Shown here piece by piece: positions 8,442 through 18,293 of a stretch of DNA of 33,082 nucleotides. Source of the DNA: Verrucomicrobiota bacterium (GTDB lineage Bacteria; Verrucomicrobiota; Kiritimatiellia; RFP12; UBA1067). Both the position numbers and the translations under genes were made by a program. The notes beneath the pieces are model-generated. The model was given only the letters and a program-made list of their open reading frames with translations, searched no databases and was not told the origin of the DNA. The number at the start of each line of letters is the position of its first letter. Position 1 is the first letter of the stretch. The stretch lies in assembly GCA_016280825.1 (NCBI GenBank), contig JAEEHL010000191.1, forward strand, positions 1 through 33,082, given 5' to 3'.

Positions 8442-9749
8442 GTGGCTGACGGCGAAGAGAGGACGATCGGCGGCCTTAGGATAGTGCGGCTACTTGGCAA
8501 GGGCGGCATGAGCGAGGTCTACGAGGCGGAAAACCCCCGCCTAGGTTCGCGTCACGCCGTGAAACTCTACACCTACCCACAGGACAACGAAGACGTGCGC
8601 CGGAGGTTCGAGGTCGAGGGCAGGCTCCTTGCGAAGCTCAGCCACCCGCGCATTGTGCACGTCACGGATTTCGGCGTCGACGACGAGACCGGACGCCCGT
8701 ACTTCGTGATGGATCTCGTGCTGGACGCTGACGGCGCCCACAGAAGCCTCGCAGACGTTCCGGCGGGGGAGGCCGACGAGACGGTAGTGGGCAGGTGGTA
8801 CGATGACATCAGGGAAGGCCTCGCATACATCCACAAGATGGGCGTTGTGCACCGCGACCTGAAGCTCCAGAACGTGCTGATCGGGCCGGACGGGCACGCC
8901 GTCCTCACCGATTTCGGCATATCGAAGATATGCGCTCCATCAAGCGGTGGAACCATAGTCGCCGACCCGGTGCAGACGATAGTGAGGGTTCGTGACGGCA
9001 AGAACCCGGTGATGGGGTCGGTTGGCTACATGGCGCCGGAACTGGAGATGGGCCTTGACGCCACCCCGAAATCAGACTGGTACGCGCTTGGGGTCATAGC
9101 CTACAAGCTTCTCACCGGCACATGGTGCGATGCCAGGACGGACATTGCAGACACGCTTTCCACATACGATCCAGCGTGGATACGCATAGTGCCGAAGCTC
9201 CTCCATTCCAATCCCGACGGACGCGAGTGCCTGTCCTATGCCGAGGAGCGCGAGCGGCTGCGCGAGCAGGCGGAAGCCGCCTCGGAGAGGCGCTTTCTGC
9301 GAGAGAAGGCCAGAGGCCACCTTGCGCGCCACGTCGCGAGATACCTGGCTGCGGCTGCGGCGGTCGTGCTTGTCGTGTCGGTCGTCTTGGCTCGTCGCCA
9401 TTCGCGCCTTCTTTCCGAGGCGGAGAGGCGCCTTGCGCTGCCTGACTTTGTCTCCCTGTTCGAAGTGCCGGCTGCCGCGAAGGAGGACGAGACGGACAAC
9501 ATGCCTTCGCGTGACCAGTTCAAGGCCGCCCTGATCGATGCGCTTGTCCTGACGCAGGACGTCTTTGCGGACCTCAAGAAGGGCGCCATAACCGGCGAGA
9601 AGGCGCGCGCGGAGCTGGTCAAGCTTCTCGACAGGGTGCGCAAGGAGGACATTGACCTTTTCTCCGACCTGCCAGATACATACGTCCCAAGCGGGGAGAA
9701 CGACGCGCTGGAAGTTCTCCTTGACGGGGCCGTCAGGAAGCTCAAATGA
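8442..9749 (+). CDS. Transmembrane serine/threonine protein kinase
   Basis: GKGGMSEVYEA Gly-loop, HAVKLY Lys, VHRDLKLQNVLI catalytic loop, DFGISK, VGYMAPE; TM LAAAAAVVLVVSVVLA then C-terminal extracytoplasmic region. GTG start directly after the upstream stop. Confidence 0.93.
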   Translation: MADGEERTIGGLRIVRLLGKGGMSEVYEAENPRLGSRHAVKLYTYPQDNEDVRRRFEVEGRLLAKLSHPRIVHVTDFGVDDETGRPYFVMDLVLDADGAHRSLADVPAGEADETVVGRWYDDIREGLAYIHKMGVVHRDLKLQNVLIGPDGHAVLTDFGISKICAPSSGGTIVADPVQTIVRVRDGKNPVMGSVGYMAPELEMGLDATPKSDWYALGVIAYKLLTGTWCDARTDIADTLSTYDPAWIRIVPKLLHSNPDGRECLSYAEERERLREQAEAASERRFLREKARGHLARHVARYLAAAAAVVLVVSVVLARRHSRLLSEAERRLALPDFVSLFEVPAAAKEDETDNMPSRDQFKAALIDALVLTQDVFADLKKGAITGEKARAELVKLLDRVRKEDIDLFSDLPDTYVPSGENDALEVLLDGAVRKLK

Positions 9750-10393
9750 CCGGCACATTCCCGGTTACCTCCGTCACCCTCATAGCCAAGATACGCAATC
9801 TCGGCCCCGGGCAGGATTCGTCTGAATGGGTCAGGTTCTGGGATTCGTATTCACTTGCGATCAGGCAGTTCGCCGCCTACAAGGGCGGAGAGGAAAACGC
9901 CGACGACATAGTGATGACGGTCCTCGGCAAGCTAGTAGAGGTCCTGCGCAGCGGGCAGTACACCCCGGAGAAGGGCAGATTCCATTCGTATCTCGCCACG
10001 ATGATCGTGAACGAGGTGCACATGGCGCACCGCAAGAACGTCGCCCGCGCAGGCGACAGGAAGGTGTCGCTTGACGAGGGCAATGCGGACGACGGCAAGG
10101 GTTCGCTTGCCGACACGCTTGCCGCGCCGGTGGAATCGCCTGAGTCCATTGACGAAGACTGGCGCAAGGCCGTGCTTGCAAGCGCCGTCGACCATGTCCT
10201 CACGAAGACGGCGCTTTCCGAGCGCGACCGCGCTGTGTACCGCGCATACGCCCTTGAGGGGCGCGACATCGCGGAGGTGGCGGAGAAGTTCGGCATCTCG
10301 CGCAATTCGGTAAGCCAGATAAAGACGCGCATAGACAAGCGCATAGTCGCCTTTGGCCGCGAGCTTGTGGCGAAAGAGGAACGAGGGGCCTGA
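9746..10393 (+). CDS. ECF-like RNA polymerase sigma factor
   Basis: Region 2-like ENADDIVMTVLGKLVE..GRFHSYLATMIVNE and region 4-like LSERDRAVYRAYALEGRDIAEVAEKFGISRNSVSQIKTRIDKRI; ATGA overlap with the kinase gene. Confidence 0.85.
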   Translation: MTGTFPVTSVTLIAKIRNLGPGQDSSEWVRFWDSYSLAIRQFAAYKGGEENADDIVMTVLGKLVEVLRSGQYTPEKGRFHSYLATMIVNEVHMAHRKNVARAGDRKVSLDEGNADDGKGSLADTLAAPVESPESIDEDWRKAVLASAVDHVLTKTALSERDRAVYRAYALEGRDIAEVAEKFGISRNSVSQIKTRIDKRIVAFGRELVAKEERGA

Positions 10394-10395
10394 AC

Positions 10396-10472
10396 TGGCG
10401 GGCCTGGCGGGAGTCGAACCCACTACCCGCGGTTTAGAAAACCGCTGCTCTATCCTAATGAGCTACAGGCCC
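10396..10472 (-). tRNA. tRNA-Arg (anticodon UCU), CCA encoded
   Basis: Minus strand GGGCCTG-TA-GCTC..GAGC-A-GCGGT-TTTCTAA-ACCGC-..-GGTTCGACTCCC..CAGGCCC-G-CCA; 7-bp acceptor stem, 5-bp anticodon stem, anticodon TCT. Confidence 0.95.
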
Positions 10473-10488
10473 TGTGAAACACCGCGAA

Positions 10489-10518
10489 ATTATATCACAT
10501 TCGCAGCCGCCCGGTCAA
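10489..10518 (-). promoter_or_regulatory. Promoter of tRNA-Arg on the - strand
   Basis: Minus-strand TTGACC (10513-10518), 18-bp spacer, TATAAT (10489-10494). Confidence 0.75.
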
Positions 10519-10556
10519 ATCGGCGCGGAGCGCTCGGCAATTGCGCCAAACAGTTC

Positions 10557-10585
10557 TTGCGAATTGCGGGCGAAAATGGTAAAAT
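10557..10585 (+). promoter_or_regulatory. Promoter of the GH78-like gene
   Basis: TTGCGA (10557-10562), 17-bp spacer, TAAAAT (10580-10585); AAGGAGG Shine-Dalgarno precedes ATG at 10626. Confidence 0.6.
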
Positions 10586-10625
10586 GCCCCGAACAATGTC
10601 ATTGACCGAAAACAAGGAGGTTCGT

Positions 10626-13600
10626 ATGGCCGGATGCAGCGGGTTTGCTGGGCTTGGATTCAACGCGTGCGGACGCGTCGCCGTCGTGGCGTTTTCGCTA
10701 TTCGCCTGTCAGGGCGCCGTTGCGGCAGATGCGCCGCTCGACCCGTTTTCCGTCACTCAGGCGGTGCGGCTCGCGAAGATGCGCGCCGACGTCGCGACCG
10801 CCAAGCTCAAGGTCGGCTATCCCGGCAAGTGCTACGAGCCTACCGAGGAGGAGATGAAGAGGAAGCTCGGCGAATTCACGCCAAAGCCGCGCAAGGTCGC
10901 CGCCGTCCTCGACTACTACGACATCGGCGAGGAGACGATAGGCTACGTCGAGGCGAAGGGCAAGTCGTGCCCGAAGCTCTATGTCGGCGAGTCCGTTTCC
11001 GAGATGCGCTCCACCGACAAGTCTGGCTTCGAGCAGACGACTGAGATGCGCGAAGTCTCGCCCGGCGTCTGGCGCAGCGTCGTGCCGCTTGCACTCAGGT
11101 ACTTCAGGTTCGTAGGCGCAGTAGCGGAAGTCAGGTTCCTCGAGGACGTCGACTCGTCCCTCGTCCTCAAGGGGGCGTTTTCGTCGATGGACCCGAAGAT
11201 GGACCGCATCTGGAAGGCCGCCGCCCGTACAGTCTTTCTCTGCTTGCGGCACTTCATCGTCGATGGCGTCAAGCGCGACAGGCTGCCGTGGGCGGGCGAC
11301 CTCTCGGTGAGCCTCCTTGCGAACGCCTACACCTACGCCGACGCGGAAACCGTGAAGCGCACAATCGCCGCGCTCGAGACTTTCCGCCCGGAGACAAGCG
11401 ACGTGAACGGCCTTATCGACTATTCGCTCTGGCTCGTCATTTCGCACGACCTCTTTCAGCTCTACTTCGGCGACATGGACTTTCTCCGCGTCCAGTATCC
11501 ATCCATCAGGAGCAGGCTCGAGGTCTTCGCCAGGCGCGCCGACAAGGACGGACTTCTGAGGAACGACGGCTTCGGCGGCGACGGGCTTGGCGGCGCGGGC
11601 GGCAGGATATTCGTCGACTGGACGCCGGAGATACGCGACAACGTCGGCGACGGCGCGGTGTCGTCGCTCAACATGGTCTACAAGGGCGCGCTTGACGCGG
11701 GCGCGCGCCTCGCCGAGCGCATGGGCCGCGCTGACGATGCCGCCCGCTGGCGCGAGCGCGCGAATGCGGTGAAGGCCGCCGCGCGCAAGAGGTGGCTCGA
11801 CGGGAAGACGGGGCTTTTCGGCCCGCTGCGCTACGCGAACTTCTACGCCGTCGCATTCGACGTCGCCGAGAAGGGCGAGCTAAAGGGGATCGGCGAGGCG
11901 CTCGCCTCGGGCGCGATGCCGCCCGTCGGAACCCCGTACTGCGCGTACTGGCAGAACGCGGCGCTTGTGAAGTGCGGCTTTGCCGATGTCGCGATGGAGA
12001 ACGTGATGAAGATGTGGGGCGGGATGCTCGACGACGGCGCGACAACGTTCTGGGAGGGGTGGAGCGAGGAGAAGCGCGGCGACGAGAAGTACGTCTTCTA
12101 CAGGCGCCCGTTCGCGAACAGCCTCTGCCACGCGTGGAGCGCGTCGCCAGCGTTTTTCTTTGCCCGCGAGATCGCAGGCATCCGCCCGCTTTCCGACGGA
12201 TGGAAGACGTGGGCCAAGAACCCGCTGCCGCAGGCGGAGGGGATGTCGTTTTCCGTGCCGACGCCGCGCGGCGAGATCAAGGTCGCAGTGCCAGGCAGTG
12301 AGGGCGAGGCGCGGCGGACTTTCGAGAAGGCGCGGCACGTCCGCGGCGACACGAACGTAAAGGCGCTTTCGGGGATAGACAACGCGTCGTGGATATGGGC
12401 CGCAGACGAGCCTGCGTTCGTGGTCCCGCAGGGGAACGAGTTCCGCAAGTTCCGCATCGAGTTCGATTCCACGGAAGAGGCGCCGCACCTCGACTTCTCC
12501 GTCTCCGCCGACTCGAGATACTATCTCACGATAGACGGGAAGTTCGTCTCCCGCGGGCCCAACAGGTCGACGACCGAGAACTGGCAGTTCCAGTCGTACC
12601 GCGTCGCCCTGAAGCCGGGGCGGCATGTCGTGGAGGCGACGGTCTGGCAGCTTACGAACACTATGGCCCCGCTCGCGCAGCTCACGTGGATGCCCGGCTT
12701 TGTGTTCTATGCCGCGGAGCCGTACCGCAAGGCGCTTACCACGGGAATCGCGAAGTGGAAGTGCGGCAAGGTAGACTGCATCAGGCCTTTCGGCGGCAAG
12801 GACACCGCCGGCTGCGGCTGGGCCACTGGCGGGCAGTGGGAGGTCGTCGGCACGGGGCCGTATGCGTGCGAGCCTAAGGAATGGAAGGACGTCGCCGTCG
12901 TGAGAAGGCCGATAACGGCCTACGGCTATGGCGGCAGGGCGCCGGGGTGGATGCTCTTCCCGACGCAGCTGCCCGACCAGACCGAGACGAAGGTCGCCCC
13001 CGGGCGCTTCCTCGCGGCAGTTCGCGGCGAGCCGATGCGCGCCATGTACGAATATACCGAGGCGGACACGAAGTCGCCCGACGTCGCGGCGCTCAACGAC
13101 CTTGTCGGCAAGGGAAAGAAGTTCGTCGTTCCGCCGAAGACGAGCATCCAGGCGGCGTGGCACCTTGGCGAGTACATCTGCGCCTATCCGGTACTGAGGA
13201 CGAACGGCGGCAAGGGCGCGAAGGTTTCGTGGACATGGGCGGAGTCGCCGAGGACGCGCGGCACGAAGGGGCACGGCGGCGACGGCAAGAAGGGCCGCCG
13301 CGACACGATCGTCGGCCAGTACCTGAACACGTACGGCGACGTCTTTGCCTGCGACGGGCGCGAAGGGGCGGAATTCTCGATACCGTGGTTCAGGTGCGGG
13401 CTATGGTGCAAGATCGACATCGTCACAGCCGACGAGCCGCTCGAGATAACGGGGATGGAGCTAATAGAGTCGCGCTATCCGCTCGAGGACGAGGCGGGTT
13501 TTTCGTCGAAGGACGACCCGTCGCTTGCGGACATCCGCCGCATCTGCCGCCGCGCCATGCAGATGTGCTGCCACGAGATGCTATTCGACTGCCCGTACTA

Positions 13601-14741
13601 CGAGCAGCAGATGTACCCGGGCGACACGAGGGTGCAGCTTCTCGTCCTGAGCGCGCTTTCGCGCGACGAGCGCATCATCAAGCGGGCGATCGAGCTATAC
13701 GACCTCGGGACGCGCGACGACGGGATGTGCCCGTTCAACTGGCCGACGCGCGGCCTACAGGAGGGCTTCACGTACACGCTCTGCTATCTCATGATGTACG
13801 GCGACTACGCCATGAACCACGCAGACCGCGCGTGGCTTGAGGCGCGCATCCCGGGGATGCGCAAGTCGATGGCGGGCTGCGAGATATACGAAAACTCAAA
13901 GGGGCTTGTCGAGAACACGCCCGGCTGGAACTTCATGGACTGGACGGTGGGCTGGAAGAAGGGCGTGCCGCCGGGCGGGCTCTGCGGCGAGGGGGTCAAT
14001 TCCGAGATAAACCTGCAGTGGCTTCTCGCGGTGGAAAGTGCGGCGAAGGCGGAACGCGCCCTCGGCAACGAACTTCAGGCGCAGTACTGGGACGAAAAGG
14101 CCGAGCGGCTGAAGAAGGCGATAGTCGATGCGTTCTGGTGCGAGGAGAGGGGGCTACTTGCCGAAACGCCCGACATGAGGACCTTCTCCGAGCATTCGCA
14201 GGCGATGGCGATCATCGCCGACGCGCTCCCGAAGGACAAGCTGGAGCGTTGCGCGAAGGCGCTTGTCGAAGACCCGGACCTCGCGCGGTGCACCGTCTAT
14301 TTCTCGTACTACCTCTTCGAGGCGTACTTCAAGATCGGCCGAGCCGACATTTTCGAGCGCCGCCTCGACATGTGGCGCGGGTATGTGGCGAAGGGCGTGA
14401 CGACGCTTCTCGAGGCGCCGGACGAGGGGAAGAACGGCCAGTCGGAGCCGCGCAGCGACTGCCACGCTTGGGGTGCGCACCCGATCTGGTTCATGCAGAC
14501 GGGGCTTGCCGGGATAAGGAGCGACGCGCCGTTCTTCGAGAAGGTGCTCGTGGAGCCGCAGCCGGGGGCGCTAAAGTCGTTCCACGTGCGCCATCCGCAC
14601 CCGAAGGGGTTTGTGGAAGCCGATCTCGAATTCAACGGGAGAAAGGCGTCTGGTACCGTGAAAACGCCAGTCCCGGGGACTTTCGTGTTTGGCGGCGCGA
14701 CAGTCGAGCTTAAGCCTGGCTGCAACGCGATACAGATGTAG
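10626..14741 (+). CDS. Large secreted alpha-L-rhamnosidase-like (GH78-like) protein with two catalytic-like modules in tandem
   Basis: First half RHFIVDGVKRDRLPWAGDLSVSLLANAY; second half MLFDCPYYEQQMYPGDTRVQLLV and C-terminal beta domain. ATG at 10626 with a strong SD; the ORF-track start at 10353 reads through antisense tRNA. Confidence 0.82.
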   Translation: MAGCSGFAGLGFNACGRVAVVAFSLFACQGAVAADAPLDPFSVTQAVRLAKMRADVATAKLKVGYPGKCYEPTEEEMKRKLGEFTPKPRKVAAVLDYYDIGEETIGYVEAKGKSCPKLYVGESVSEMRSTDKSGFEQTTEMREVSPGVWRSVVPLALRYFRFVGAVAEVRFLEDVDSSLVLKGAFSSMDPKMDRIWKAAARTVFLCLRHFIVDGVKRDRLPWAGDLSVSLLANAYTYADAETVKRTIAALETFRPETSDVNGLIDYSLWLVISHDLFQLYFGDMDFLRVQYPSIRSRLEVFARRADKDGLLRNDGFGGDGLGGAGGRIFVDWTPEIRDNVGDGAVSSLNMVYKGALDAGARLAERMGRADDAARWRERANAVKAAARKRWLDGKTGLFGPLRYANFYAVAFDVAEKGELKGIGEALASGAMPPVGTPYCAYWQNAALVKCGFADVAMENVMKMWGGMLDDGATTFWEGWSEEKRGDEKYVFYRRPFANSLCHAWSASPAFFFAREIAGIRPLSDGWKTWAKNPLPQAEGMSFSVPTPRGEIKVAVPGSEGEARRTFEKARHVRGDTNVKALSGIDNASWIWAADEPAFVVPQGNEFRKFRIEFDSTEEAPHLDFSVSADSRYYLTIDGKFVSRGPNRSTTENWQFQSYRVALKPGRHVVEATVWQLTNTMAPLAQLTWMPGFVFYAAEPYRKALTTGIAKWKCGKVDCIRPFGGKDTAGCGWATGGQWEVVGTGPYACEPKEWKDVAVVRRPITAYGYGGRAPGWMLFPTQLPDQTETKVAPGRFLAAVRGEPMRAMYEYTEADTKSPDVAALNDLVGKGKKFVVPPKTSIQAAWHLGEYICAYPVLRTNGGKGAKVSWTWAESPRTRGTKGHGGDGKKGRRDTIVGQYLNTYGDVFACDGREGAEFSIPWFRCGLWCKIDIVTADEPLEITGMELIESRYPLEDEAGFSSKDDPSLADIRRICRRAMQMCCHEMLFDCPYYEQQMYPGDTRVQLLVLSALSRDERIIKRAIELYDLGTRDDGMCPFNWPTRGLQEGFTYTLCYLMMYGDYAMNHADRAWLEARIPGMRKSMAGCEIYENSKGLVENTPGWNFMDWTVGWKKGVPPGGLCGEGVNSEINLQWLLAVESAAKAERALGNELQAQYWDEKAERLKKAIVDAFWCEERGLLAETPDMRTFSEHSQAMAIIADALPKDKLERCAKALVEDPDLARCTVYFSYYLFEAYFKIGRADIFERRLDMWRGYVAKGVTTLLEAPDEGKNGQSEPRSDCHAWGAHPIWFMQTGLAGIRSDAPFFEKVLVEPQPGALKSFHVRHPHPKGFVEADLEFNGRKASGTVKTPVPGTFVFGGATVELKPGCNAIQM

Positions 14742-14747
14742 CAAGGC

Positions 14748-14776
14748 TTGATTTTATTGCCGTCTTGTGATACAAT
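14748..14776 (+). promoter_or_regulatory. Promoter of the esterase/GH39-like operon
   Basis: TTGATT (14748-14753), 17-bp spacer, TACAAT (14771-14776). Confidence 0.7.
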
Positions 14777-14807
14777 CACCTGAAATTCTAGGAATACGGA
14801 GGACAAC

Positions 14808-16775
14808 ATGAGAAAAGTGCTGGTTGCGGCATTGATTGCGGGTGCGTTTACCGCGAGCGCAGACGATGGATGGGTGAAGGGGATTATCTCAAAGGACATC
14901 CTTCCTGCGAAGATGGGCGTGTCGTCCGAGGACGCCGTCTTCTCGAAGGTCGCCGAGGCCGACATCGCCGCCGACCGCGCGTGGCAGTCGCTCAAGAGCC
15001 GCGAGGAGTACGAAGCCTACCGCAAGGCCATGCACGAGAAGTACGTCGAGGCGATAGGCGGCTTCCCGGAGCGCACTGCGCTGAACCCGATAACTGTCGA
15101 CACCTACAAGTTCGACGGCTACGTTGCCGAGAAGGTGATGTTCGAGAGCCATCCAGGCGTGTACGTCACGGCGAACCTCTATCTGCCCGACAGCCCGCGC
15201 TTCCGCCCGCCGTACAAGGCGTGCCTTGTCACGTGCGGCCATTCGCAGGAAGGCAAGGGCGAGCGCGCCTACGGGCGCATGGGCGTGATGGCGGCGAAGG
15301 CGGGGCTTGCCTGCCTCGTGTACGACCCGATTTCGCAGGGCGAGCGCATACAGGTGCCGAGCACGATGAACGTGATGGGCCACTACAGGCTCGGCGTCCT
15401 TGCGGCGCTTCTCGGCAAGTCGATGGCGCTTTTCAGGATATGGGACGGCATCCGCGCGATGGACTATCTCGACTCGCGCGCCGACATCGAGCACGGCTCG
15501 TACGGCATAATGGGCAATTCGGGCGGCGGCACGATGACCTCGCTCATAATGTCAATCGACCCGCGCGTGAAGGCGGGCGCGCCCTCGTGCTTCATCTCGA
15601 CGATTTCCGACGTGTTCTCCGACATAGGCCCGCAGGATTCGGAGCAGGTCATCTTCGGCCAGCTCGCCTTCGGCCTCAACCATTCCTCGTTCGTGCTTCT
15701 CGGCGACAATCCCGTGAGGATGCACTGCGTGCATTCGGACTTCTTCGCGTTTCGCGGGTCGTTGAGGACGCTCGACGTAGTGAAGACGACGGCGCGCAAC
15801 TGCTCGCTCGGCGACCGCTACGCGATGACCGACGTGCAGGGGCCGCACGGCTGGAGGGAGGGCGCGAGGCAGTCGACGCTCCTCTGGATGCGCCGCTACA
15901 TCGCAGGCGACAGGACCGCGCCCGACGTCGATGTCGCGAAGTGCCGCGAGGCCGACGTGGGCTTCAGCATCTACAAGGCCGACTACGGGCTTTCCGGCAC
16001 GAACCACTGCGTTACCGCCGAGGGCGACGTCTCGAAGACGCCCGGCTTCCGCAGCGTGTACGACATTCTCAAGAAGGAGCTTGACGTCGTCGAGTCCACT
16101 CGCGAGAGGCTTTCGGGCGCGAAGCTTGCCGCGGCGGCGGCCAAGGCGGCCGGGATAGTCCAGCCCGACAAGTGCGGGCTTGTCGTCAAGGAGTGCGGGT
16201 CGTTCGCGACGAATGGCGTCACGTTCACGAAGCTGATGGTGCTCTGCCCCGACGCGCTCGTGCTGCCTGCGTTCCTCTGCCGCCCGGAGAAGGAGACCGC
16301 CGCTCCCGCGATAGTGACTGGCGTCAACCGCAGGGGGGCGTATGCCGACCTTGTCGAGAAGGCGCTTTCCGAGGGAAGGGCCGTTCTTTCCATGGACTTC
16401 ATCGGCGCAGGCGAGATAGGCGAGACGAAGAACACGTTCTACGGCCTCAAGCAGAACAAGGACGAGGGCCTTGCGGCGATGCTCTACACGCTCGGCAAGT
16501 CCCTTGTCGGCGAGAGGGCGACGGAAATGCTCTTCATGGCGTCGTACATGAAGCAGCTCACCGGCAAGAGCCCGAAGATCGTCGCCTGCAGGCGTATGGC
16601 CATCGCCGCGGCCCACGCATACGGCGTGAGGCGCGACCTCGTCGGCGAGGTGGAGCTCGTTGCGCGTCCGCTTTCGTGGGCAGAGGCGGTGCGCACCAGC
16701 GCAGACCTCTACTCCTATGCCAACACCGTGAACGGGGCGCTTCGCGTCTACGACTGGGTTGACCTCCTTGACTGA
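14808..16775 (+). CDS. Secreted alpha/beta-hydrolase, acetyl-xylan-esterase-like
   Basis: Signal peptide VLVAALIAGAFTASA; nucleophile elbow GNSGGG; GHSQEGK and YDPISQGER as in large esterase-type hydrolases. Confidence 0.7.
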   Translation: MRKVLVAALIAGAFTASADDGWVKGIISKDILPAKMGVSSEDAVFSKVAEADIAADRAWQSLKSREEYEAYRKAMHEKYVEAIGGFPERTALNPITVDTYKFDGYVAEKVMFESHPGVYVTANLYLPDSPRFRPPYKACLVTCGHSQEGKGERAYGRMGVMAAKAGLACLVYDPISQGERIQVPSTMNVMGHYRLGVLAALLGKSMALFRIWDGIRAMDYLDSRADIEHGSYGIMGNSGGGTMTSLIMSIDPRVKAGAPSCFISTISDVFSDIGPQDSEQVIFGQLAFGLNHSSFVLLGDNPVRMHCVHSDFFAFRGSLRTLDVVKTTARNCSLGDRYAMTDVQGPHGWREGARQSTLLWMRRYIAGDRTAPDVDVAKCREADVGFSIYKADYGLSGTNHCVTAEGDVSKTPGFRSVYDILKKELDVVESTRERLSGAKLAAAAAKAAGIVQPDKCGLVVKECGSFATNGVTFTKLMVLCPDALVLPAFLCRPEKETAAPAIVTGVNRRGAYADLVEKALSEGRAVLSMDFIGAGEIGETKNTFYGLKQNKDEGLAAMLYTLGKSLVGERATEMLFMASYMKQLTGKSPKIVACRRMAIAAAHAYGVRRDLVGEVELVARPLSWAEAVRTSADLYSYANTVNGALRVYDWVDLLD

Positions 16776-16810
16776 CGGGATCTGACAACGAACACGAAAG
16801 GAAGAAAGAC

Positions 16811-18265
16811 ATGCTGACAATCGCCGCACTTCTGGCCGTCACGATCACGGCGGACTTCAACGAAAAGGTAGGCGCCATCAGGCCCGAGCTGCACGGCTCC
16901 GGCTTCGGGCCGACGATATGCTCGTGCCCGCAGGCGAACATCGACATCATAAACGAGATGGGCTTTTCGTCGACGCGCACGCACGACTGGGCGCTCCTGA
17001 ACGAGAACGAGCGCGTGTGCGACTACTTCCACATCTTCCCGCTTCTCCACCGCGACCCGAAGGACCCGGCGAACTACGTCTTCGGGCCGACCGACTACCT
17101 GCTTAACCGAGTGCGCGAGGAGCTGACCGGCAAGAACCTGCTCTTCAGGCTCGGCACTTCCATCGAGCATTCCGGCCCGAAGGTGCACTTCAACAGCCTC
17201 ATCCCCGACGAGAAGGACTTCGACACCATTGCCGAGTCGTTCGCCGCGACGATGCGCCACTACAACAAGGGGTGGGCCAACGGCCACGAGTGGGGCATCA
17301 AGTACTGGGAGATATGGAACGAGCCGGACGGCCGCAACAACATGTGGTGCCTGCCGAGCGACGACACTACGCCGGCAAACGCTGCGGAGGGGAAGAGACA
17401 GGCCCTCTTCGCGAAGTTCTTCGCCAAGTGCCTGAAGCGCCTGAAGAGCGAGTTCCCCGAGGAGAAAGTCGGCGGGCCGGCGCTCTGCTCGCTCAAGAAG
17501 CCGTACTTCACCGCGCTATTCGAAGCCTGCAAGAAGGAGGGCGTGAAGCCCGACTTCATCTCCTGGCACCAGTACACCTGCGACCCGGAGAACATAAAGA
17601 GGTGCGCGACCGAGGCCCGCAAGCTCTGCGACGCGCACGGGCTCAAGGACTGCGAGATAATCCTCGACGAGTGGCACTATCTCGGGCGCGAGTACGGCGG
17701 GTTCTCCGGCCTCAGGTCATCCGACAAGAACCGGCGCAAGCAGGCGTGGACTGGTCCGGGGTCGCACAACGGCATAGACTCCTCGTGCTTCAACCTTGTC
17801 GTCCTTTCCGGCCTCCAGACCTCCCCGCTCGACAGGGCCTACTACTACGGGTGCAGGATGACCGGCGCGTGGGGCGCCATCGACGCGATGCGCAACAAGT
17901 ACAAGGTGTTCTACGGGCTCAAGCTCTTTGGCGGCCTCATGAGGGACTACAAGACCATATGCAGGTCGAAAAGCGACGGCAAGCCCGTGAACATGGGCTA
18001 TCAGGTCTCGTCGTTCGCCGTGAAGAGCGAGGATGGCCGCAAGATGGCCCTCCTTGTTTCCGACTTCCGGTCGAAGGCGAAGGAGTTTTCCATCGAGGTG
18101 AAGGGCGTCCCGGAGGGCGCGAAGGCGCGGGCGTGGGTGCACGACTACACGCGCGACATGGAGGAGGTCCCCGTCGAGGTCGGCGCCGACGGCAAGTTCA
18201 CCTTCACGAAGGCCGACGACAACAGCGCGGCGCTCTTCGTCGAGTTCGCGCTGCCGCAGGAATGA
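16811..18265 (+). CDS. GH39-like glycoside hydrolase
   Basis: RTHDWALL, LFRLGTSIEHS, KYWEIWNEPDG (acid/base NEP), IILDEWHYLG (putative nucleophile Glu). Confidence 0.8.
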   Translation: MLTIAALLAVTITADFNEKVGAIRPELHGSGFGPTICSCPQANIDIINEMGFSSTRTHDWALLNENERVCDYFHIFPLLHRDPKDPANYVFGPTDYLLNRVREELTGKNLLFRLGTSIEHSGPKVHFNSLIPDEKDFDTIAESFAATMRHYNKGWANGHEWGIKYWEIWNEPDGRNNMWCLPSDDTTPANAAEGKRQALFAKFFAKCLKRLKSEFPEEKVGGPALCSLKKPYFTALFEACKKEGVKPDFISWHQYTCDPENIKRCATEARKLCDAHGLKDCEIILDEWHYLGREYGGFSGLRSSDKNRRKQAWTGPGSHNGIDSSCFNLVVLSGLQTSPLDRAYYYGCRMTGAWGAIDAMRNKYKVFYGLKLFGGLMRDYKTICRSKSDGKPVNMGYQVSSFAVKSEDGRKMALLVSDFRSKAKEFSIEVKGVPEGAKARAWVHDYTRDMEEVPVEVGADGKFTFTKADDNSAALFVEFALPQE

Positions 18266-18293
18266 GTGTTCAGGTGCACGGAGCAAGGAGGTC

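Noticed and set aside
10353-10625. N-terminal extension of the GH78-like ORF (MAASLWRKRNEGPELAGLAGVEPTTRGLENRCSI...)
   Set aside because: It reads through antisense tRNA-Arg and a promoter; a good SD and signal-peptide-like start at 10626 replace it.
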